Source: Paraburkholderia terricola (GTDB lineage Bacteria > Pseudomonadota > Gammaproteobacteria > Burkholderiales > Burkholderiaceae). From it: DNA of 64,000 nucleotides. The translations under genes were made by a program, and so were the position numbers. This document shows positions 13,461 through 23,930 of the stretch, piece by piece; positions within the stretch are counted from its first letter, which is position 1; every line of letters begins with the position of its first letter. The notes beneath the pieces are model-generated. The model did not search any database. It had not been told where the DNA came from and saw only the letters and a list, made by a program, of their open reading frames with translations. The stretch covers positions 62,001 through 126,000 of the forward strand of contig NZ_FRAB01000006.1 of assembly GCF_900142195.1 (NCBI RefSeq). The letters are read 5' to 3'.

Positions 13461-14275
13461 GAACCCGTGTCATCACGGCGATCATCCTGCTGGCGGTGTT
13501 CCTGCCGGTCACGCTGTTCGCGCCGGTGGGCGCGTTCGGCGCGCTGATCGCCTTTGTCGTCGTGTTCGCCGCATGGGAGTGGGCGCGACTGCTGAAGCTG
13601 GGCGGCGCGGGCCCGGTGATTTACGCGCTGGTCGCCGCGGTGGCCCTGGTGGCGAGCACGTGGCTCGGCGCTGGTGTCGAGAAACCCCGGCCGCTCTTTC
13701 AGGCGGCCGCCATTTTCTGGCTGATCGCGGGGCCTTATGTGCTGCTGCGCAAGCCGGCGCTCGCTCAGGGCGCCTGGCGCGCCTTCCTGTTCCTTGCTGG
13801 CATTGTGGTATTCGTCGCGTGCTGGCATGCTCTCGTCGCCGCGCGCATGAAGGGCGTGCCGTTCGTGCTGTCGCTGCTCCTATTGGTATGGCTGGCCGAT
13901 ATCGGCGCATACTTCTCGGGAAAAGCGTTCGGAAAACACAAGCTGGCGCCAGCCATCAGTCCGGGCAAGACCTGGGAGGGCGCGATCGGCGGCTGGCTGG
14001 TGGTGATGATCGTCGCGGCGGCGGCGGTCTTTTTGCAGGCGTTCGAGCCGACGCTGTATTCTGCGCTGCTGGCGCAACTGGGCGCCGTACGCACGCTGCT
14101 CGCACTGACCTTGCTGGTGGCATTCAGCGTGGTGGGCGACCTGTTCGAATCGATGTTGAAACGCCAGGCCGGAGTGAAGGATTCAAGCGGCCTGTTGCCG
14201 GGGCACGGCGGCGTGCTCGATCGCATCGACGCATTGTTGCCGGTGCTGCCGCTTGCCATGCTGCTGCTCGGCTAG
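13454..14275 (+). CDS. cdsA: Phosphatidate cytidylyltransferase
   Basis: Makes CDP-diacylglycerol from phosphatidate and CTP, the branch point of phospholipid synthesis. The 273-residue inner-membrane protein has six to eight hydrophobic segments. Near its end is the family signature [20 protein letters not shown] followed by GVLDRID. It starts within the uppS 3' end and is followed ten bases later by dxr. Confidence 0.97.
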   Translation: MLRTRVITAIILLAVFLPVTLFAPVGAFGALIAFVVVFAAWEWARLLKLGGAGPVIYALVAAVALVASTWLGAGVEKPRPLFQAAAIFWLIAGPYVLLRKPALAQGAWRAFLFLAGIVVFVACWHALVAARMKGVPFVLSLLLLVWLADIGAYFSGKAFGKHKLAPAISPGKTWEGAIGGWLVVMIVAAAAVFLQAFEPTLYSALLAQLGAVRTLLALTLLVAFSVVGDLFESMLKRQAGVKDSSGLLPGHGGVLDRIDALLPVLPLAMLLLG

Positions 14276-14285
14276 AGAAAGAGAT

Positions 14286-15491
14286 ATGCAAAAACGTCTG
14301 ACATTGCTCGGTTCCACGGGCTCGATTGGAGACAGCACGCTCGACGTCGTCGCGCGTCATCCCGAGCGCTTTTCGGTTTACGCGCTCAGCGCGCATCGCA
14401 ACGGCGACAAGCTCGCCGAGCAATGCCTGCGCTTTCAGCCGGAAGTCGCGGTGGTCGGCGACGCCGACACGGCCGCGCGCGTCGCCGCGAAACTGCGCGC
14501 CGCGGGTTGCAAGACCGAGGTGACGTACGGACCGCAGGCGCTCGTCGACGTGTCGAAGAGCGACGGCTGCGACACGGTGGTCGCGGCGATCGTCGGCGCG
14601 GCCGGCCTCGCGCCCAGTCTCGCCGCCGCGCGTGCCGGCAAGCGCATTCTGCTCGCCAATAAGGAAGCGCTGGTGATGTCCGGCGCGATCTTCATGGACG
14701 CAGTGCGCGACAACGGCGCCGTCCTGCTGCCGGTCGACAGCGAACACAACGCGATTTTCCAATGCCTGCCGCGCGAAGCCGCGTTGCATGGCGGGGTCTC
14801 CAAGATCATTCTGACGGCCTCGGGCGGACCCTTCCGCACGCGTGAACCGGCCACGCTCGCCAACATTACGCCGGAAGAGGCCTGCAAGCATCCGAACTGG
14901 GTGATGGGCCGCAAGATTTCGGTCGACTCGGCCACGATGATGAACAAGGGCCTCGAAGTGATCGAGGCGCACTGGCTGTTCGGCTTGCCGGGCGAGCGCA
15001 TCGACGTGCTGATCCATCCGCAAAGCGTGATTCACTCGCTCGTTTCTTACGCCGACGGCTCGGTGCTCGCGCAACTCGGCAACCCCGACATGCGCACGCC
15101 GATCGCGCACGCGCTGGCGTTTCCGGATCGCGTGGATTCGGGCGTCGCTCAACTCGATCTCGCGGAAATCGCATCGCTGTCGTTCGAAAAACCGGATTAC
15201 GCCCGCTTTCCGTGTCTCGCGCTCGCCATGAAGGCGTTGGCCGCGGGCGGGGTGGCCAGCGCGGCGTTGAATGCCGCGAACGAAATCGCCGTTGAAGCGT
15301 TCCTGTCGCGCCAGATCGGTTTCATGAAGATCGCGGAAGTGGTCGAGGCGGTACTCAATGCGCTGCCGAACCGCAGCGCGCACGTGCTCGAGGACGTGAT
15401 CGAAGCGGATGCCGCCGCGCGTCGCTCCGCTGCCGAACTCATCGCGCGCCTGCCCGACGGCGCACGTCGTACGGAACGCGCCGTCCAGTGA
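14286..15491 (+). CDS. dxr: 1-deoxy-D-xylulose 5-phosphate reductoisomerase
   Basis: Second step of the MEP isoprenoid pathway, converting DXP to MEP with NADPH; it supplies the precursors used by uppS upstream. The 401-residue protein has the NADPH-binding [11 protein letters not shown] at the N-terminus, the metal-binding VDSEHNAIF motif, SGGPFR, and the [18 protein letters not shown] active-site segment. I chose ATG 14286 ([10 protein letters not shown]), preceded by AGAAAGAG; an in-frame upstream codon at 14253 lies inside cdsA. Confidence 0.97.
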   Translation: MQKRLTLLGSTGSIGDSTLDVVARHPERFSVYALSAHRNGDKLAEQCLRFQPEVAVVGDADTAARVAAKLRAAGCKTEVTYGPQALVDVSKSDGCDTVVAAIVGAAGLAPSLAAARAGKRILLANKEALVMSGAIFMDAVRDNGAVLLPVDSEHNAIFQCLPREAALHGGVSKIILTASGGPFRTREPATLANITPEEACKHPNWVMGRKISVDSATMMNKGLEVIEAHWLFGLPGERIDVLIHPQSVIHSLVSYADGSVLAQLGNPDMRTPIAHALAFPDRVDSGVAQLDLAEIASLSFEKPDYARFPCLALAMKALAAGGVASAALNAANEIAVEAFLSRQIGFMKIAEVVEAVLNALPNRSAHVLEDVIEADAAARRSAAELIARLPDGARRTERAVQ

Positions 15492-15498
15492 GGCGCTC

Positions 15499-16890
15499 AT
15501 GAATCTGCTAATCGAACTGCTGGCTTTCGCGGTCGCGATTGGCGTACTCGTGGTGGTTCACGAGTACGGGCATTACAGTGTGGCGCGCCTGTGCGGCGTC
15601 AAGGTGCTGCGCTTTTCGATCGGTTTCGGCAAGCCGCTGTTCCAATGGGTAAGTCCAAAGACGGGCACCGAGTGGACCATTGCGGCCTTGCCGCTCGGCG
15701 GCTACGTCAAGATGCTCGACGAGCGCGAAACCGGCGGTGCGCCGATTCCCGCGGAAGCATTGCCGCATGCGTTCAACCGGCAGTCGGTGGGGCGTCGCTT
15801 CGCGATCGTCGCGGCCGGGCCGGTCGCCAATTTCCTGCTTGCCATCGTACTGTTCGCGCTCGTGTTCGCCACGGGCGTAACCGAGCCGGCGGCCGTGGTC
15901 GCGGCGCCGGCGTCGAATACACCGGCGGCAATGGCCGGCTTCGACGGAGGCGAAACCATCGTCGCGGCGCGTACCGAGAACGCCGGCGAATCGGAACCGG
16001 TGCGTTCATGGTCTGATCTGCGCTGGAAGCTGCTAGGTGCCGCGTTCGATCACAAGCGCGTCGTGCTGAGCGCGAAAGATGCGCACGGCACGTCCGAGTT
16101 TCAGCTCGATCTGCGCGGCATCACCGAGAAAGACGTCGATGACGACTTCATGTCGCATCTCGGTTTCGAGCCGGGCGGCGGCAAGCTGACGGTGGCGGGG
16201 GTGCAACCCGGCAGCGCGGCGCAACAGGCCGGTCTGACGGCGGGCGACCGTCTGCGTTCCGTCGACGGCATGTCGACCGACAATGCCACGGCCTTCATCG
16301 CCTATGTAAAATCGCACGCCGGCAAGCCGATGACGCTGCAAGTGGAGCGTGGCGGTGCCGGCGCGGCGGCGGGCAAACTCGCAGAGATTCGCATCGTTCC
16401 GCAAGCGCAGCGTGACGACGCGACGGGGCAGCAGATCGGCCGCATCGGCGCGGAACTGTCCACCCAGGTGCCGTCGATCGACGTGCATTACGGGCCTATC
16501 GAGAGCCTGCAACTCGGCGCGCGCCGTACCTGGGATCTCGCGGTTTATTCGGTGCGGATGTTCGGCAGGATGATCGTCGGCGAGGCCTCGCTGAAAAATC
16601 TTTCGGGTCCCGTGACGATCGCCGATTACGCAGGAAAGAGCGCACGTCTAGGTCCTTCTGCGTTTCTGTCGTTCCTGGCCCTTGTCAGTATTAGCCTCGG
16701 CGTACTGAACTTGTTACCGATTCCGGTATTGGACGGGGGGCATCTGTTATATTATTTGGTTGAAGCTGTGACCGGCAAAGTTGTCTCCGATCGCTGGCAA
16801 CTCGTTTTTCAGAGGGCGGGGCTCGCCTGCATCGTCGCGTTGTCGGCGATTGCGCTGTTCAACGATCTGGCTCGTTTAATCCATTTTTAA
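15499..16890 (+). CDS. rseP: Site-2 zinc metalloprotease RseP
   Basis: Inner-membrane protease that cleaves anti-sigma factors and leftover signal peptides. The 463-residue product begins in the membrane (MNLLIELLAFAVAIGVLVVV) with the zinc motif HEYGH at residues 21-25. A PDZ region follows (VQPGSAAQQAGLTAGDRL), then the second active-site motif NLLPIPVLDGGH near the C-terminus, between further membrane segments. Only one clear PDZ repeat was recognised; the first may be divergent. ATG 15499 lies seven bases after the dxr stop. It sits next to bamA, consistent with envelope stress control of outer-membrane assembly. Confidence 0.95.
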   Translation: MNLLIELLAFAVAIGVLVVVHEYGHYSVARLCGVKVLRFSIGFGKPLFQWVSPKTGTEWTIAALPLGGYVKMLDERETGGAPIPAEALPHAFNRQSVGRRFAIVAAGPVANFLLAIVLFALVFATGVTEPAAVVAAPASNTPAAMAGFDGGETIVAARTENAGESEPVRSWSDLRWKLLGAAFDHKRVVLSAKDAHGTSEFQLDLRGITEKDVDDDFMSHLGFEPGGGKLTVAGVQPGSAAQQAGLTAGDRLRSVDGMSTDNATAFIAYVKSHAGKPMTLQVERGGAGAAAGKLAEIRIVPQAQRDDATGQQIGRIGAELSTQVPSIDVHYGPIESLQLGARRTWDLAVYSVRMFGRMIVGEASLKNLSGPVTIADYAGKSARLGPSAFLSFLALVSISLGVLNLLPIPVLDGGHLLYYLVEAVTGKVVSDRWQLVFQRAGLACIVALSAIALFNDLARLIHF

Positions 16891-16957
16891 AGTGTCCGGC
16901 GGCGTTCACGATGGCGACCGTCTGACCTGATGCAGCTATACACACTGGGGAAGCACG

Positions 16958-19270
16958 TTGTTTAAACCTCATCGCTTTGTTCCAAAGACGGTTATAGCCG
17001 CGGCGTTCGCCGCGCATGGGCTGGTTGCTCACGCAACGTCGCCCTTCGTGGTGCAAGACATTCGGATCGAGGGATTGCAACGCGTCGAACCCGGCACCGT
17101 GTTCGCGTACCTGCCCATCAAGCAAGGCGACACCTTCAGCGACGACAAGGCTTCCGAAGCCATTCGCGCACTGTACGCCACGGGTTTTTTCAACGACGTC
17201 AAGATCGCGACCGAAGGCAATGTCGTCATCGTGCAGGTGCTGGAACGCCCGGCCATCGGCACGATCGATTTCTCCGGCATTCACGAGTTCGACAAGGAAA
17301 ACCTGACCAAGGCGCTGCGTGCCGTCGGGTTGTCCCAAGGCCGCTACTACGACAAGGCGCTGGTCGACAAGGCCGAGCAGGAACTCAAGCGCCAGTACCT
17401 GACGCGCGGCTACTACGCCGCCGAAGTCACCACCACCATCACGCCGATCGACCGCAACCGCGTGTCGGTGCTGTTCTCGGTGGCCGAAGGTCCGAGCGCG
17501 AAGATCCGCCAGATCAACTTCATCGGCAACAAGGCGTTCAGCACCGGTACGCTGCGCGACGAAATGCAGTTGTCCACGCCGAACTGGTTCTCGTGGTACA
17601 CGAAGAACGATCTGTATGCGAAAGACAAGCTCACCGGCGACCTCGAAAACGTCCGCTCGTATTACCTGAATCGCGGCTACCTCGAGTTCAACATCGAGTC
17701 GACCCAGGTGTCGATCACGCCGGACAAGAAGGACATGTATCTGACGGTCACGCTGCACGAAGGCGAGCCGTACACGATTTCGAACATCAAGCTGGCCGGC
17801 AATCTGCTCGACCGCGAGGCCGAGCTGAACAAGCTCATCAAGATCAAACCGGGTGAGCGCTTCTCGGCCGAGAAACTGCAAGCCAGCACCAAGGCCATCG
17901 TCGACAAGCTCGGCGAATACGGCTATGCGTTCGCCACCGTCAATGCGCAGCCGCAGATCGATCAGACCAACCACAAGGTAGACCTGACGCTGCAGGTGGA
18001 CCCGAGCCGCCGCGTATACGTGCGCCGCATCAACGTGGTCGGCAACACGCGTACGCGAGATGAAGTGGTGCGCCGTGAAATGCGCCAACTCGAAAGCTCG
18101 TGGTTCGACTCCAATCGTCTCGCGCTGTCGAAGGACCGGATCAACCGTCTGGGCTACTTCACCGATGTCGACGTGACCACGATTCCGGTCGAAGGCACGC
18201 CGGACCAGGTCGACGTGGACGTCAAGGTGGCCGAAAAGCCGACCGGCGCGATCACGCTGGGCGCGGGCTTTTCGTCGACCGACAAGGTCGTGCTCTCGGC
18301 GGGCGTGTCGCAAGACAACGTGTTCGGTTCGGGCACGAGTCTCGCGGTGAACGTCAACACCGCAAAGACGTACCGTACGTTGACGGTCACGCAGGTCGAC
18401 CCGTACTTCACGGTGGACGGCATCAAGCGCATTACCGACGTCTACTATCGTACGTATCAGCCGCTGTACTACTCCACGGATTCGAGCTTCAAGATCGTCA
18501 CGATCGGCGGCGACCTGAAGTTCGGCATTCCGTTCTCCGAAGTCGACACGGTGTACTTCGGTGCCGGCCTCGAACAGAACCAGTTGGACGTGGACTCGAA
18601 CACGCCGGCGTCCTACAAGGAATACGTCAAAGACTTTGGCCGTGTGTCGAACAACGTGCCGATCACGGTCGGCTGGTCGCGCGACGCCCGTGACAGCGCG
18701 CTCGTGCCGAGCCGCGGTTATTTCACGCAGGCGAACGCCGAATACGGCACGCCGATCGGCGGCACGCAATACTACAAGGCCGACATCAACGCGCAGTACT
18801 ATTACTCGTTTGCGCGCGGCTTCGTGCTGGGCTTCAACTTCCAGGGCGGCTATGGTAAAGGCATGGGCGGCAAGCCTTATCCGATCTTCAAGAACTACTA
18901 CGCCGGCGGTATCGGTTCGGTTCGAGGCTACGAGCCGAGCTCGCTCGGTCCGCGCGACGCATCCACGGGCGATCCGATCGGCGGCTCCAAGCTGCTGGTG
19001 GGGAACATCGAGTTGACTTTCCCGCTGCCGGGCACCGGCTACGACCGCACGTTGCGCGTCTTCACGTTCCTCGATGCAGGCAACGTGTGGGCCGACGCAA
19101 GCACCGCTGCGACGTCGAATGGCGCGAACGGTCTGCGCTACGGCTATGGTGTCGGTCTCGCGTGGATCTCGCCGATCGGCCCGCTCAAGCTGAGCCTGGG
19201 CTTCCCGCTCACGAAGCACACCGGCGACCAGTATCAGAAGTTCCAGTTCCAGATCGGAACGGCATTCTGA
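16958..19270 (+). CDS. bamA: Outer membrane protein assembly factor BamA
   Basis: Central component of the BAM complex that inserts beta-barrel proteins into the outer membrane. The 770-residue precursor has a signal peptide ending near AHA (residue 26), five POTRA domains (about 28-420) and a 16-strand barrel. The barrel carries the conserved loop-6 VRGYE motif (GGIGSVRGYEPSS) and a terminal phenylalanine (QIGTAF). The start is TTG 16958: no in-frame ATG lies nearby, GGGGAAG lies upstream, and the signal sequence begins at once. The neighbours rseP and skp are the usual ones. Confidence 0.97.
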   Translation: MFKPHRFVPKTVIAAAFAAHGLVAHATSPFVVQDIRIEGLQRVEPGTVFAYLPIKQGDTFSDDKASEAIRALYATGFFNDVKIATEGNVVIVQVLERPAIGTIDFSGIHEFDKENLTKALRAVGLSQGRYYDKALVDKAEQELKRQYLTRGYYAAEVTTTITPIDRNRVSVLFSVAEGPSAKIRQINFIGNKAFSTGTLRDEMQLSTPNWFSWYTKNDLYAKDKLTGDLENVRSYYLNRGYLEFNIESTQVSITPDKKDMYLTVTLHEGEPYTISNIKLAGNLLDREAELNKLIKIKPGERFSAEKLQASTKAIVDKLGEYGYAFATVNAQPQIDQTNHKVDLTLQVDPSRRVYVRRINVVGNTRTRDEVVRREMRQLESSWFDSNRLALSKDRINRLGYFTDVDVTTIPVEGTPDQVDVDVKVAEKPTGAITLGAGFSSTDKVVLSAGVSQDNVFGSGTSLAVNVNTAKTYRTLTVTQVDPYFTVDGIKRITDVYYRTYQPLYYSTDSSFKIVTIGGDLKFGIPFSEVDTVYFGAGLEQNQLDVDSNTPASYKEYVKDFGRVSNNVPITVGWSRDARDSALVPSRGYFTQANAEYGTPIGGTQYYKADINAQYYYSFARGFVLGFNFQGGYGKGMGGKPYPIFKNYYAGGIGSVRGYEPSSLGPRDASTGDPIGGSKLLVGNIELTFPLPGTGYDRTLRVFTFLDAGNVWADASTAATSNGANGLRYGYGVGLAWISPIGPLKLSLGFPLTKHTGDQYQKFQFQIGTAF

Positions 19271-19339
19271 TCCGGCGGCCGGCGCTCGGTGGCCCGCGAT
19301 CGGGTGACGGGCTGCCGGCCAAACTACAGTATCGAGAGG

Positions 19340-19867
19340 ATGACTTTGCTAACCGGTATGTTTTCGAAACGTGTGGCATGCGCGCTGGCGCTGGCAATGA
19401 CGCTGGGCGTCGGGGTAGCGCACGCGCAGGAAGCCAGGATCGCCGCAGTGAATTCCGACCGGATCCTGCGTGAATCCGCTGCCGCCAAGACCGCGCAGAT
19501 CAAGCTCGAGGCCGAGTTCGCCAAGCGTGACAAGGATCTTGCCGACATGGCGCAAAAACTCAAGTCGATGTCCGATTCGCTCGACAAGAACGGCGCGTCG
19601 ATGTCGCCGGCCGATCGCGCGCAGAAGCAGCGCGACCTGTCGCAATTGGACACGGACTTCCAGCGCAAGCAACGCGAGTTTCGCGAGGACCTGAACCAGC
19701 GCCGCAACGAGGAACTGGCTGCGGTGCTCGACCGGGCGAACAAGGTGATCAAGCAGATCGCCGAACAGCAACATTACGACCTGATCGTTCAGGAAGCGGT
19801 GTACGTGAGTCCGCGCATCGACATCACCGATCAGGTGCTGAAGGCATTGGCGGCCTCGGGCAACTGA
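19340..19867 (+). CDS. skp: Periplasmic chaperone Skp/OmpH
   Basis: Holds unfolded outer-membrane proteins in the periplasm for delivery to BamA. The product of about 175 residues has a signal peptide ending AHAQ. A short beta part follows (ARIAAVNSDRIL), then a long charged coiled-coil hairpin (residues about 55-150) rich in Lys, Asp and Gln, and a final strand (YDLIVQEAVYVS). The start is uncertain: ATG 19340 overlaps the likely ribosome-binding site GAGAGG (19334-19339). An in-frame TTG at 19346, six bases after that box, is an alternative, as is ATG 19358. All leave the signal peptide intact. Confidence 0.94.
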   Translation: MTLLTGMFSKRVACALALAMTLGVGVAHAQEARIAAVNSDRILRESAAAKTAQIKLEAEFAKRDKDLADMAQKLKSMSDSLDKNGASMSPADRAQKQRDLSQLDTDFQRKQREFREDLNQRRNEELAAVLDRANKVIKQIAEQQHYDLIVQEAVYVSPRIDITDQVLKALAASGN

Positions 19868-19938
19868 AGGCGGTCACCCGGCCACCGGCGCGTACGCCGG
19901 ATCGCGAAACAGACAGGTTGCAACGAACTGCAGCAAGG

Positions 19939-20090
19939 ATGTTGCATGGGATTGGAGTAAGCGCTGAAGCGCCAACTCCAATCGACGCGCATGTTGCATG
20001 GGGTTGGAGTAAGCGCTAAAGCGCTAACTCCAATCGACGCGCATGTTGCATGGGGTTGGAGTAAGCGCTAAAGCGCTAACTCCAACCGAC
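19939..20090 (+). repeat. Three tandem 52-bp units, each with a long hairpin, before lpxD
   Basis: Units lie at 19939-19990, 19991-20042 and 20043-20090 (the last is cut to 48 bases). Each begins ATGTTGCATGGG and contains TTGGAGTAAGCGCT ... AGCGCTAACTCCAA, an inverted repeat able to form a stem of about 13-14 bp with one mismatch. Unit 1 differs from unit 2 at four positions (A for G in the arm, G/C/T changes in the loop side). Units 2 and 3 are nearly identical. No T-tract follows, so they are not standard terminators. They fill the skp-lpxD gap. Confidence 0.93.
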
Positions 20091-20108
20091 ACAGGAGACA
20101 GAGTAGGC

Positions 20109-21221
20109 ATGGCATTTACGCTCGAGGACATCGTCCAACGGTTCGGCGGTGAAGTAGTCGGAGATGGTTCGCAGCGCGTCGGCAGTCTGGCGCCGCTCGA
20201 CCAGGCAGGCCCGGACCAGCTGGCGTTCCTCGCCAATCCGAAGTACCTGTCGCAGGTCGAGACGACCCGTGCGGGCGCGGTGTTGATCAACGCCGACGAC
20301 CTCGCGAAGCTCGCCTCCCGCGACGCTCGTAACTTCATCGTCACACCGAATCCGTACGCTTACTTCGCGCGCGTCGCGCAAACTTTCATCGATCTCGCCT
20401 CGCCGAAGGCGGTGCCGGGCGTGCATCCCAGTGCCACGATCGATCCGTCGGCGCAGATCGCCGCGAGCGCGGTGATCGGTCCGCATGTCACCGTGGAAGC
20501 AGGCGCGGTGATCGGCGAAAACGTGCGGCTGGACGCCAACGTCGTGATCGGCCGCGGCACCAGGATCGGTGCGGGCTCGCACCTGTATCCGAATGTCTCG
20601 GTGTACCACGGCTGCACGCTCGGCGAGCGCGTGATCGTGCACGCGGGCGCGGTAATCGGCTCGGACGGTTTCGGCTTCGCGCCGGATTTTGTCGGTGAAG
20701 GCGATGCGCGTACCGGCAGCTGGGTGAAAATTCCGCAGGTCGGCGGCGTCTCGATCGCGGCAGACGTGGAAATCGGCGCGAACACTACGATCGACCGTGG
20801 CGCAATGGCCGACACGATCATCGAGGAATGCGTGAAGATCGACAACCTCGTCCAGATCGGCCACAACTGCAAGGTTGGCGCCTATACCGTGATCGCAGGC
20901 TGCGCGGGGATCGCCGGCAGCACCACGATCGGCCGTCATTGCATGATCGGCGGCGCGGTCGGAATTGCCGGGCATGTCACGCTGGCCGATCACGTGGTCG
21001 TCACGGCGAAGTCGGGCGTGTCGAAGTCCTTGTTGAAGCCGGGTGTGTACACCAGCGCGTTCCCGGCTGTGAACCATGCAGACTGGAACCGGAGCGCGGC
21101 TTTGCTGCGCAATATCGACAAACTTCGCGACCGCATCAAGGCACTCGAAAACGCCGCCGCTGATAAGCTGGACAGCGCGGCGGGCAATGCGCCGGGCAAT
21201 TCCGCGAGCGAGAAAGCCTGA
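20109..21221 (+). CDS. lpxD: UDP-3-O-acylglucosamine N-acyltransferase LpxD
   Basis: Third step of lipid A synthesis: adds the second 3-hydroxyacyl chain to UDP-3-O-acyl-glucosamine. The 370-residue protein has the N-terminal uridine-binding domain ([20 protein letters not shown]) and a left-handed beta-helix of hexapeptide repeats (about residues 100-300). The active-site region is [16 protein letters not shown], and a C-terminal helix ends the protein. The chosen ATG gives [14 protein letters not shown], as in relatives. The open frame continues upstream through the third 52-bp hairpin unit to ATG 20043, which would add 22 residues but is less likely. First gene of lpxD-fabZ-lpxA-lpxB. Confidence 0.96.
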   Translation: MAFTLEDIVQRFGGEVVGDGSQRVGSLAPLDQAGPDQLAFLANPKYLSQVETTRAGAVLINADDLAKLASRDARNFIVTPNPYAYFARVAQTFIDLASPKAVPGVHPSATIDPSAQIAASAVIGPHVTVEAGAVIGENVRLDANVVIGRGTRIGAGSHLYPNVSVYHGCTLGERVIVHAGAVIGSDGFGFAPDFVGEGDARTGSWVKIPQVGGVSIAADVEIGANTTIDRGAMADTIIEECVKIDNLVQIGHNCKVGAYTVIAGCAGIAGSTTIGRHCMIGGAVGIAGHVTLADHVVVTAKSGVSKSLLKPGVYTSAFPAVNHADWNRSAALLRNIDKLRDRIKALENAAADKLDSAAGNAPGNSASEKA

Positions 21222-21405
21222 GATATCAGGGGCAGCCGCCGGCACCGCGTAAAATAGCGGGCGAGCATCAGGAAGCAACGTCGGTTGCCGTGACCGGGTG
21301 GCATGGCCGCCGGGTCACGGCAAGCGCCGGCAGCATGCGTTACTAACCCACCTGCACCAGCATCCGCAGTCATCATCGCGCAGTCAATGCGTGAGCAGAA
21401 ACACC

Positions 21406-21870
21406 ATGAGCACCGAAAAAATCAATCTCGACATCCACAAGATTCTCACGCTGCTGCCGCATCGTTACCCGTTCCTGCTGGTCGACCGGGTGCTCGAACT
21501 CGAGCCGCACAAGAGCATCAAAGCGTTGAAGAACGTGTCGATCAATGAGCCGTATTTTCAGGGGCATTTCCCCACGCGTCCGGTGATGCCGGGCGTGCTG
21601 ATACTCGAGGCGCTCGCGCAAACGGCAGCGCTGCTGACGTTTTCGGAAGAACCGAGCGATCCGGCGAACACACTGTATCTATTCGTCGGTATCGACAATG
21701 CACGCTTCAAGCGCGTGGTGGAACCGGGCGACCAGTTGATCCTGAACTGCACGTTCGAGCGCCATATGCGCGGCATCTGGAAGTTCAAGGCGCGCGCCGA
21801 AGTGGATGGCGCCGTGGCGGCGGAAGCCGACCTGATGTGCGCGGTGCGGCATACGGATAAAGACGCCTGA
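21406..21870 (+). CDS. fabZ: 3-hydroxyacyl-ACP dehydratase FabZ
   Basis: Dehydrates 3-hydroxyacyl-ACP in fatty acid elongation; it competes with LpxA and LpxD for hydroxyacyl-ACP, hence its place in the lpx cluster. The 154-residue hot-dog-fold protein has the catalytic His54 (GHFP) and Glu68 (LILEALAQ), and begins [23 protein letters not shown] 21406 was preferred over a longer open frame from 21298, which lacks coding character. Confidence 0.97.
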   Translation: MSTEKINLDIHKILTLLPHRYPFLLVDRVLELEPHKSIKALKNVSINEPYFQGHFPTRPVMPGVLILEALAQTAALLTFSEEPSDPANTLYLFVGIDNARFKRVVEPGDQLILNCTFERHMRGIWKFKARAEVDGAVAAEADLMCAVRHTDKDA

Positions 21871-21968
21871 GTCGGCGTCCCGGCGGTGAACGGCTGGCGC
21901 GGCTATCAGCCTCGCCGCTCCCGGCCGGGCCCATCCAGACAACGCAACAGAATCAGAAGCGAGGACGC

Positions 21969-22757
21969 ATGAGCAGGATTCATCCCACTGCGATCGTCGA
22001 ACCGGGCGCGCAACTCGACGAATCCGTCGAAATCGGACCGTATGCCGTGATCGGCGCACATGTGACGATCGGCGCCCGGACCACGGTCGGTTCGCATAGC
22101 GTGATCGAAGGTCATACCACGCTCGGCGAGGACAACCGGATCGGTCACTACGCATCGGTCGGCGGCCGTCCGCAGGACATGAAGTACAAGGACGAGCCGA
22201 CCCGACTCGTCATCGGCAACCGCAACACGATCCGCGAGTTCACCACGATCCACACCGGCACGGTGCAGGACGCGGGCGTCACCACGCTCGGCGACGACAA
22301 CTGGATCATGGCCTACGTGCACATCGGCCACGATTGCCACGTCGGCAGCAACGTCATTCTGTCGAGCAACGCGCAGATGGCGGGTCACGTCACCATTGGC
22401 GACCACGCGATCGTCGGCGGCATGTCGGGCGTACATCAGTTCGTCCGGATCGGCGAGCATTCGATGCTGGGCGGCGCCTCGGCGCTGGTGCAAGACATTC
22501 CGCCGTTCGTGATCGCCGCCGGCAACAAGGCTGAGCCGCACGGCATCAACGTCGAGGGCTTGCGTCGCCGCGGCTTCTCGCCGGATGCGATTTCCGCGCT
22601 GCGCACGGCGTACCGCGTGCTGTACAAGAACGGCCTGTCGCTGGAAGAGGCGAAGGTGCAGTTGCGCGAACTCGCGTCCGCGGGTGGCGATGGCGACGCG
22701 CCGGTGCAAACGCTGCTCGCGTTCGTCGAAGCGTCGCAACGCGGCATCATCCGCTAA
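21969..22757 (+). CDS. lpxA: UDP-N-acetylglucosamine O-acyltransferase LpxA
   Basis: First step of lipid A synthesis: transfers 3-hydroxyacyl from ACP to UDP-GlcNAc. The 262-residue trimeric protein starts [16 protein letters not shown] and consists of hexapeptide repeats (to about residue 190) with the catalytic His121 in [11 protein letters not shown] helical C-terminal domain follows. GAAGCGAGG lies before the ATG. lpxB follows after three bases, so the genes are transcribed together. Confidence 0.97.
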   Translation: MSRIHPTAIVEPGAQLDESVEIGPYAVIGAHVTIGARTTVGSHSVIEGHTTLGEDNRIGHYASVGGRPQDMKYKDEPTRLVIGNRNTIREFTTIHTGTVQDAGVTTLGDDNWIMAYVHIGHDCHVGSNVILSSNAQMAGHVTIGDHAIVGGMSGVHQFVRIGEHSMLGGASALVQDIPPFVIAAGNKAEPHGINVEGLRRRGFSPDAISALRTAYRVLYKNGLSLEEAKVQLRELASAGGDGDAPVQTLLAFVEASQRGIIR

Positions 22758-22760
22758 CCG

Positions 22761-23930
22761 ATGGCATTGCAACCGAATCCGCTGCGCGTCGCGATGGTGG
22801 CGGGCGAGCCATCCGGCGACCTGCTGGCGGCCTCGCTGCTCGACGGCCTCGCGAGCCGTCTGCCGGCCGCCACCCAGTACTATGGGATCGGCGGACCGCG
22901 CATGATCGCCACGGGTTTCGACGCCCACTGGCCGATGGAAAAACTCAGCGTGCGCGGCTATGTCGAAGCGCTGCGGCATATTCCCGGCATTCTCGCCGTC
23001 CGCAACGAACTGAAGCGCCAGCTGCTGGCCGAGCCGCCGGCGGTGTTCGTCGGCGTGGATGCGCCCGATTTCAATTTCGGCCTCGAGCATCCGTTGCGCG
23101 AGGCGGGCATTCCGACCGTCCACTTCGTCTGCCCGTCGATCTGGGCGTGGCGGGGCGGGCGCATCAGGAAGATCGCCAAAGCGGTCGATCACATGCTGTG
23201 CGTGTTTCCGTTCGAAACGGCGCTGCTGGAGAAGGCGGGCGTCGCGGCATCGTACGTGGGCCATCCGCTCGCCGACGAAATCCCGCTCGAACCCGATACG
23301 CTCGGCGCGCGCCGCACGCTGGGTCTTGCGGAAAGCGGGCCGATCATTGCGGTGCTGCCAGGCAGCCGTCGCTCGGAAATCGATCTGATCGGCCCGACCT
23401 TCTTCGCCGCGATGGAAATGATGCAGCACCAGGAACCGGGCCTGCGTTTCGTGATGCCGGCGGCCACACCGGCACTGCGCGAGATGCTGCGGCCACTGGT
23501 GGATGCGCACCCCGGTCTCGCGCTCACGATCACTGACGGCCAGGCGCAGCTCGCAATGACGGCGGCAGACGCGATCCTCGTGAAAAGCGGCACAGTGACG
23601 CTCGAAGCGGCGTTGCTGAAGAAACCGATGGTGATCTCGTACAAGGTGCCCTGGCTGACCGGCCAGATCATGCGCCGCCAGGGCTATCTGCCGTATGTCG
23701 GGTTGCCGAACATTCTGGCGGGGCGTTTCGTGGTCCCGGAAATTCTTCAGCACTTCGCCACGCCGCAAGCGCTTGCCGAAGCCACGTTGAAACAGTTGCG
23801 CGACGAGTCCAACCGGCGCACGCTGACGGAAATCTTCACGGAGATGCATCACGTGCTGAAGCAGAACACGGCGCAGCGTGCGGCGGAAGTCGTGGCGAGC
23901 GTCATCGAACAGCGCAAGGGGCGGTCGTGA
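22761..23930 (+). CDS. lpxB: Lipid-A-disaccharide synthase LpxB
   Basis: Joins UDP-2,3-diacylglucosamine and lipid X to make the lipid A disaccharide. The 389-residue GT19 glycosyltransferase has the N-terminal [14 protein letters not shown] motif, the [11 protein letters not shown] segment and the C-terminal [18 protein letters not shown] nucleotide-binding block. It is a peripheral inner-membrane protein. Its stop overlaps the GTG start of rnhB by four bases. Confidence 0.97.
   Translation: MALQPNPLRVAMVAGEPSGDLLAASLLDGLASRLPAATQYYGIGGPRMIATGFDAHWPMEKLSVRGYVEALRHIPGILAVRNELKRQLLAEPPAVFVGVDAPDFNFGLEHPLREAGIPTVHFVCPSIWAWRGGRIRKIAKAVDHMLCVFPFETALLEKAGVAASYVGHPLADEIPLEPDTLGARRTLGLAESGPIIAVLPGSRRSEIDLIGPTFFAAMEMMQHQEPGLRFVMPAATPALREMLRPLVDAHPGLALTITDGQAQLAMTAADAILVKSGTVTLEAALLKKPMVISYKVPWLTGQIMRRQGYLPYVGLPNILAGRFVVPEILQHFATPQALAEATLKQLRDESNRRTLTEIFTEMHHVLKQNTAQRAAEVVASVIEQRKGRS

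Noticed and set aside
16859-19219. 786-codon minus-strand open frame opposite bamA
   Set aside because: Arg/Val/His-rich shadow with no motif; bamA on the plus strand is certain.
19939-20090. CRISPR array
   Set aside because: The units are directly contiguous copies with no unique spacers; they are tandem hairpin repeats.
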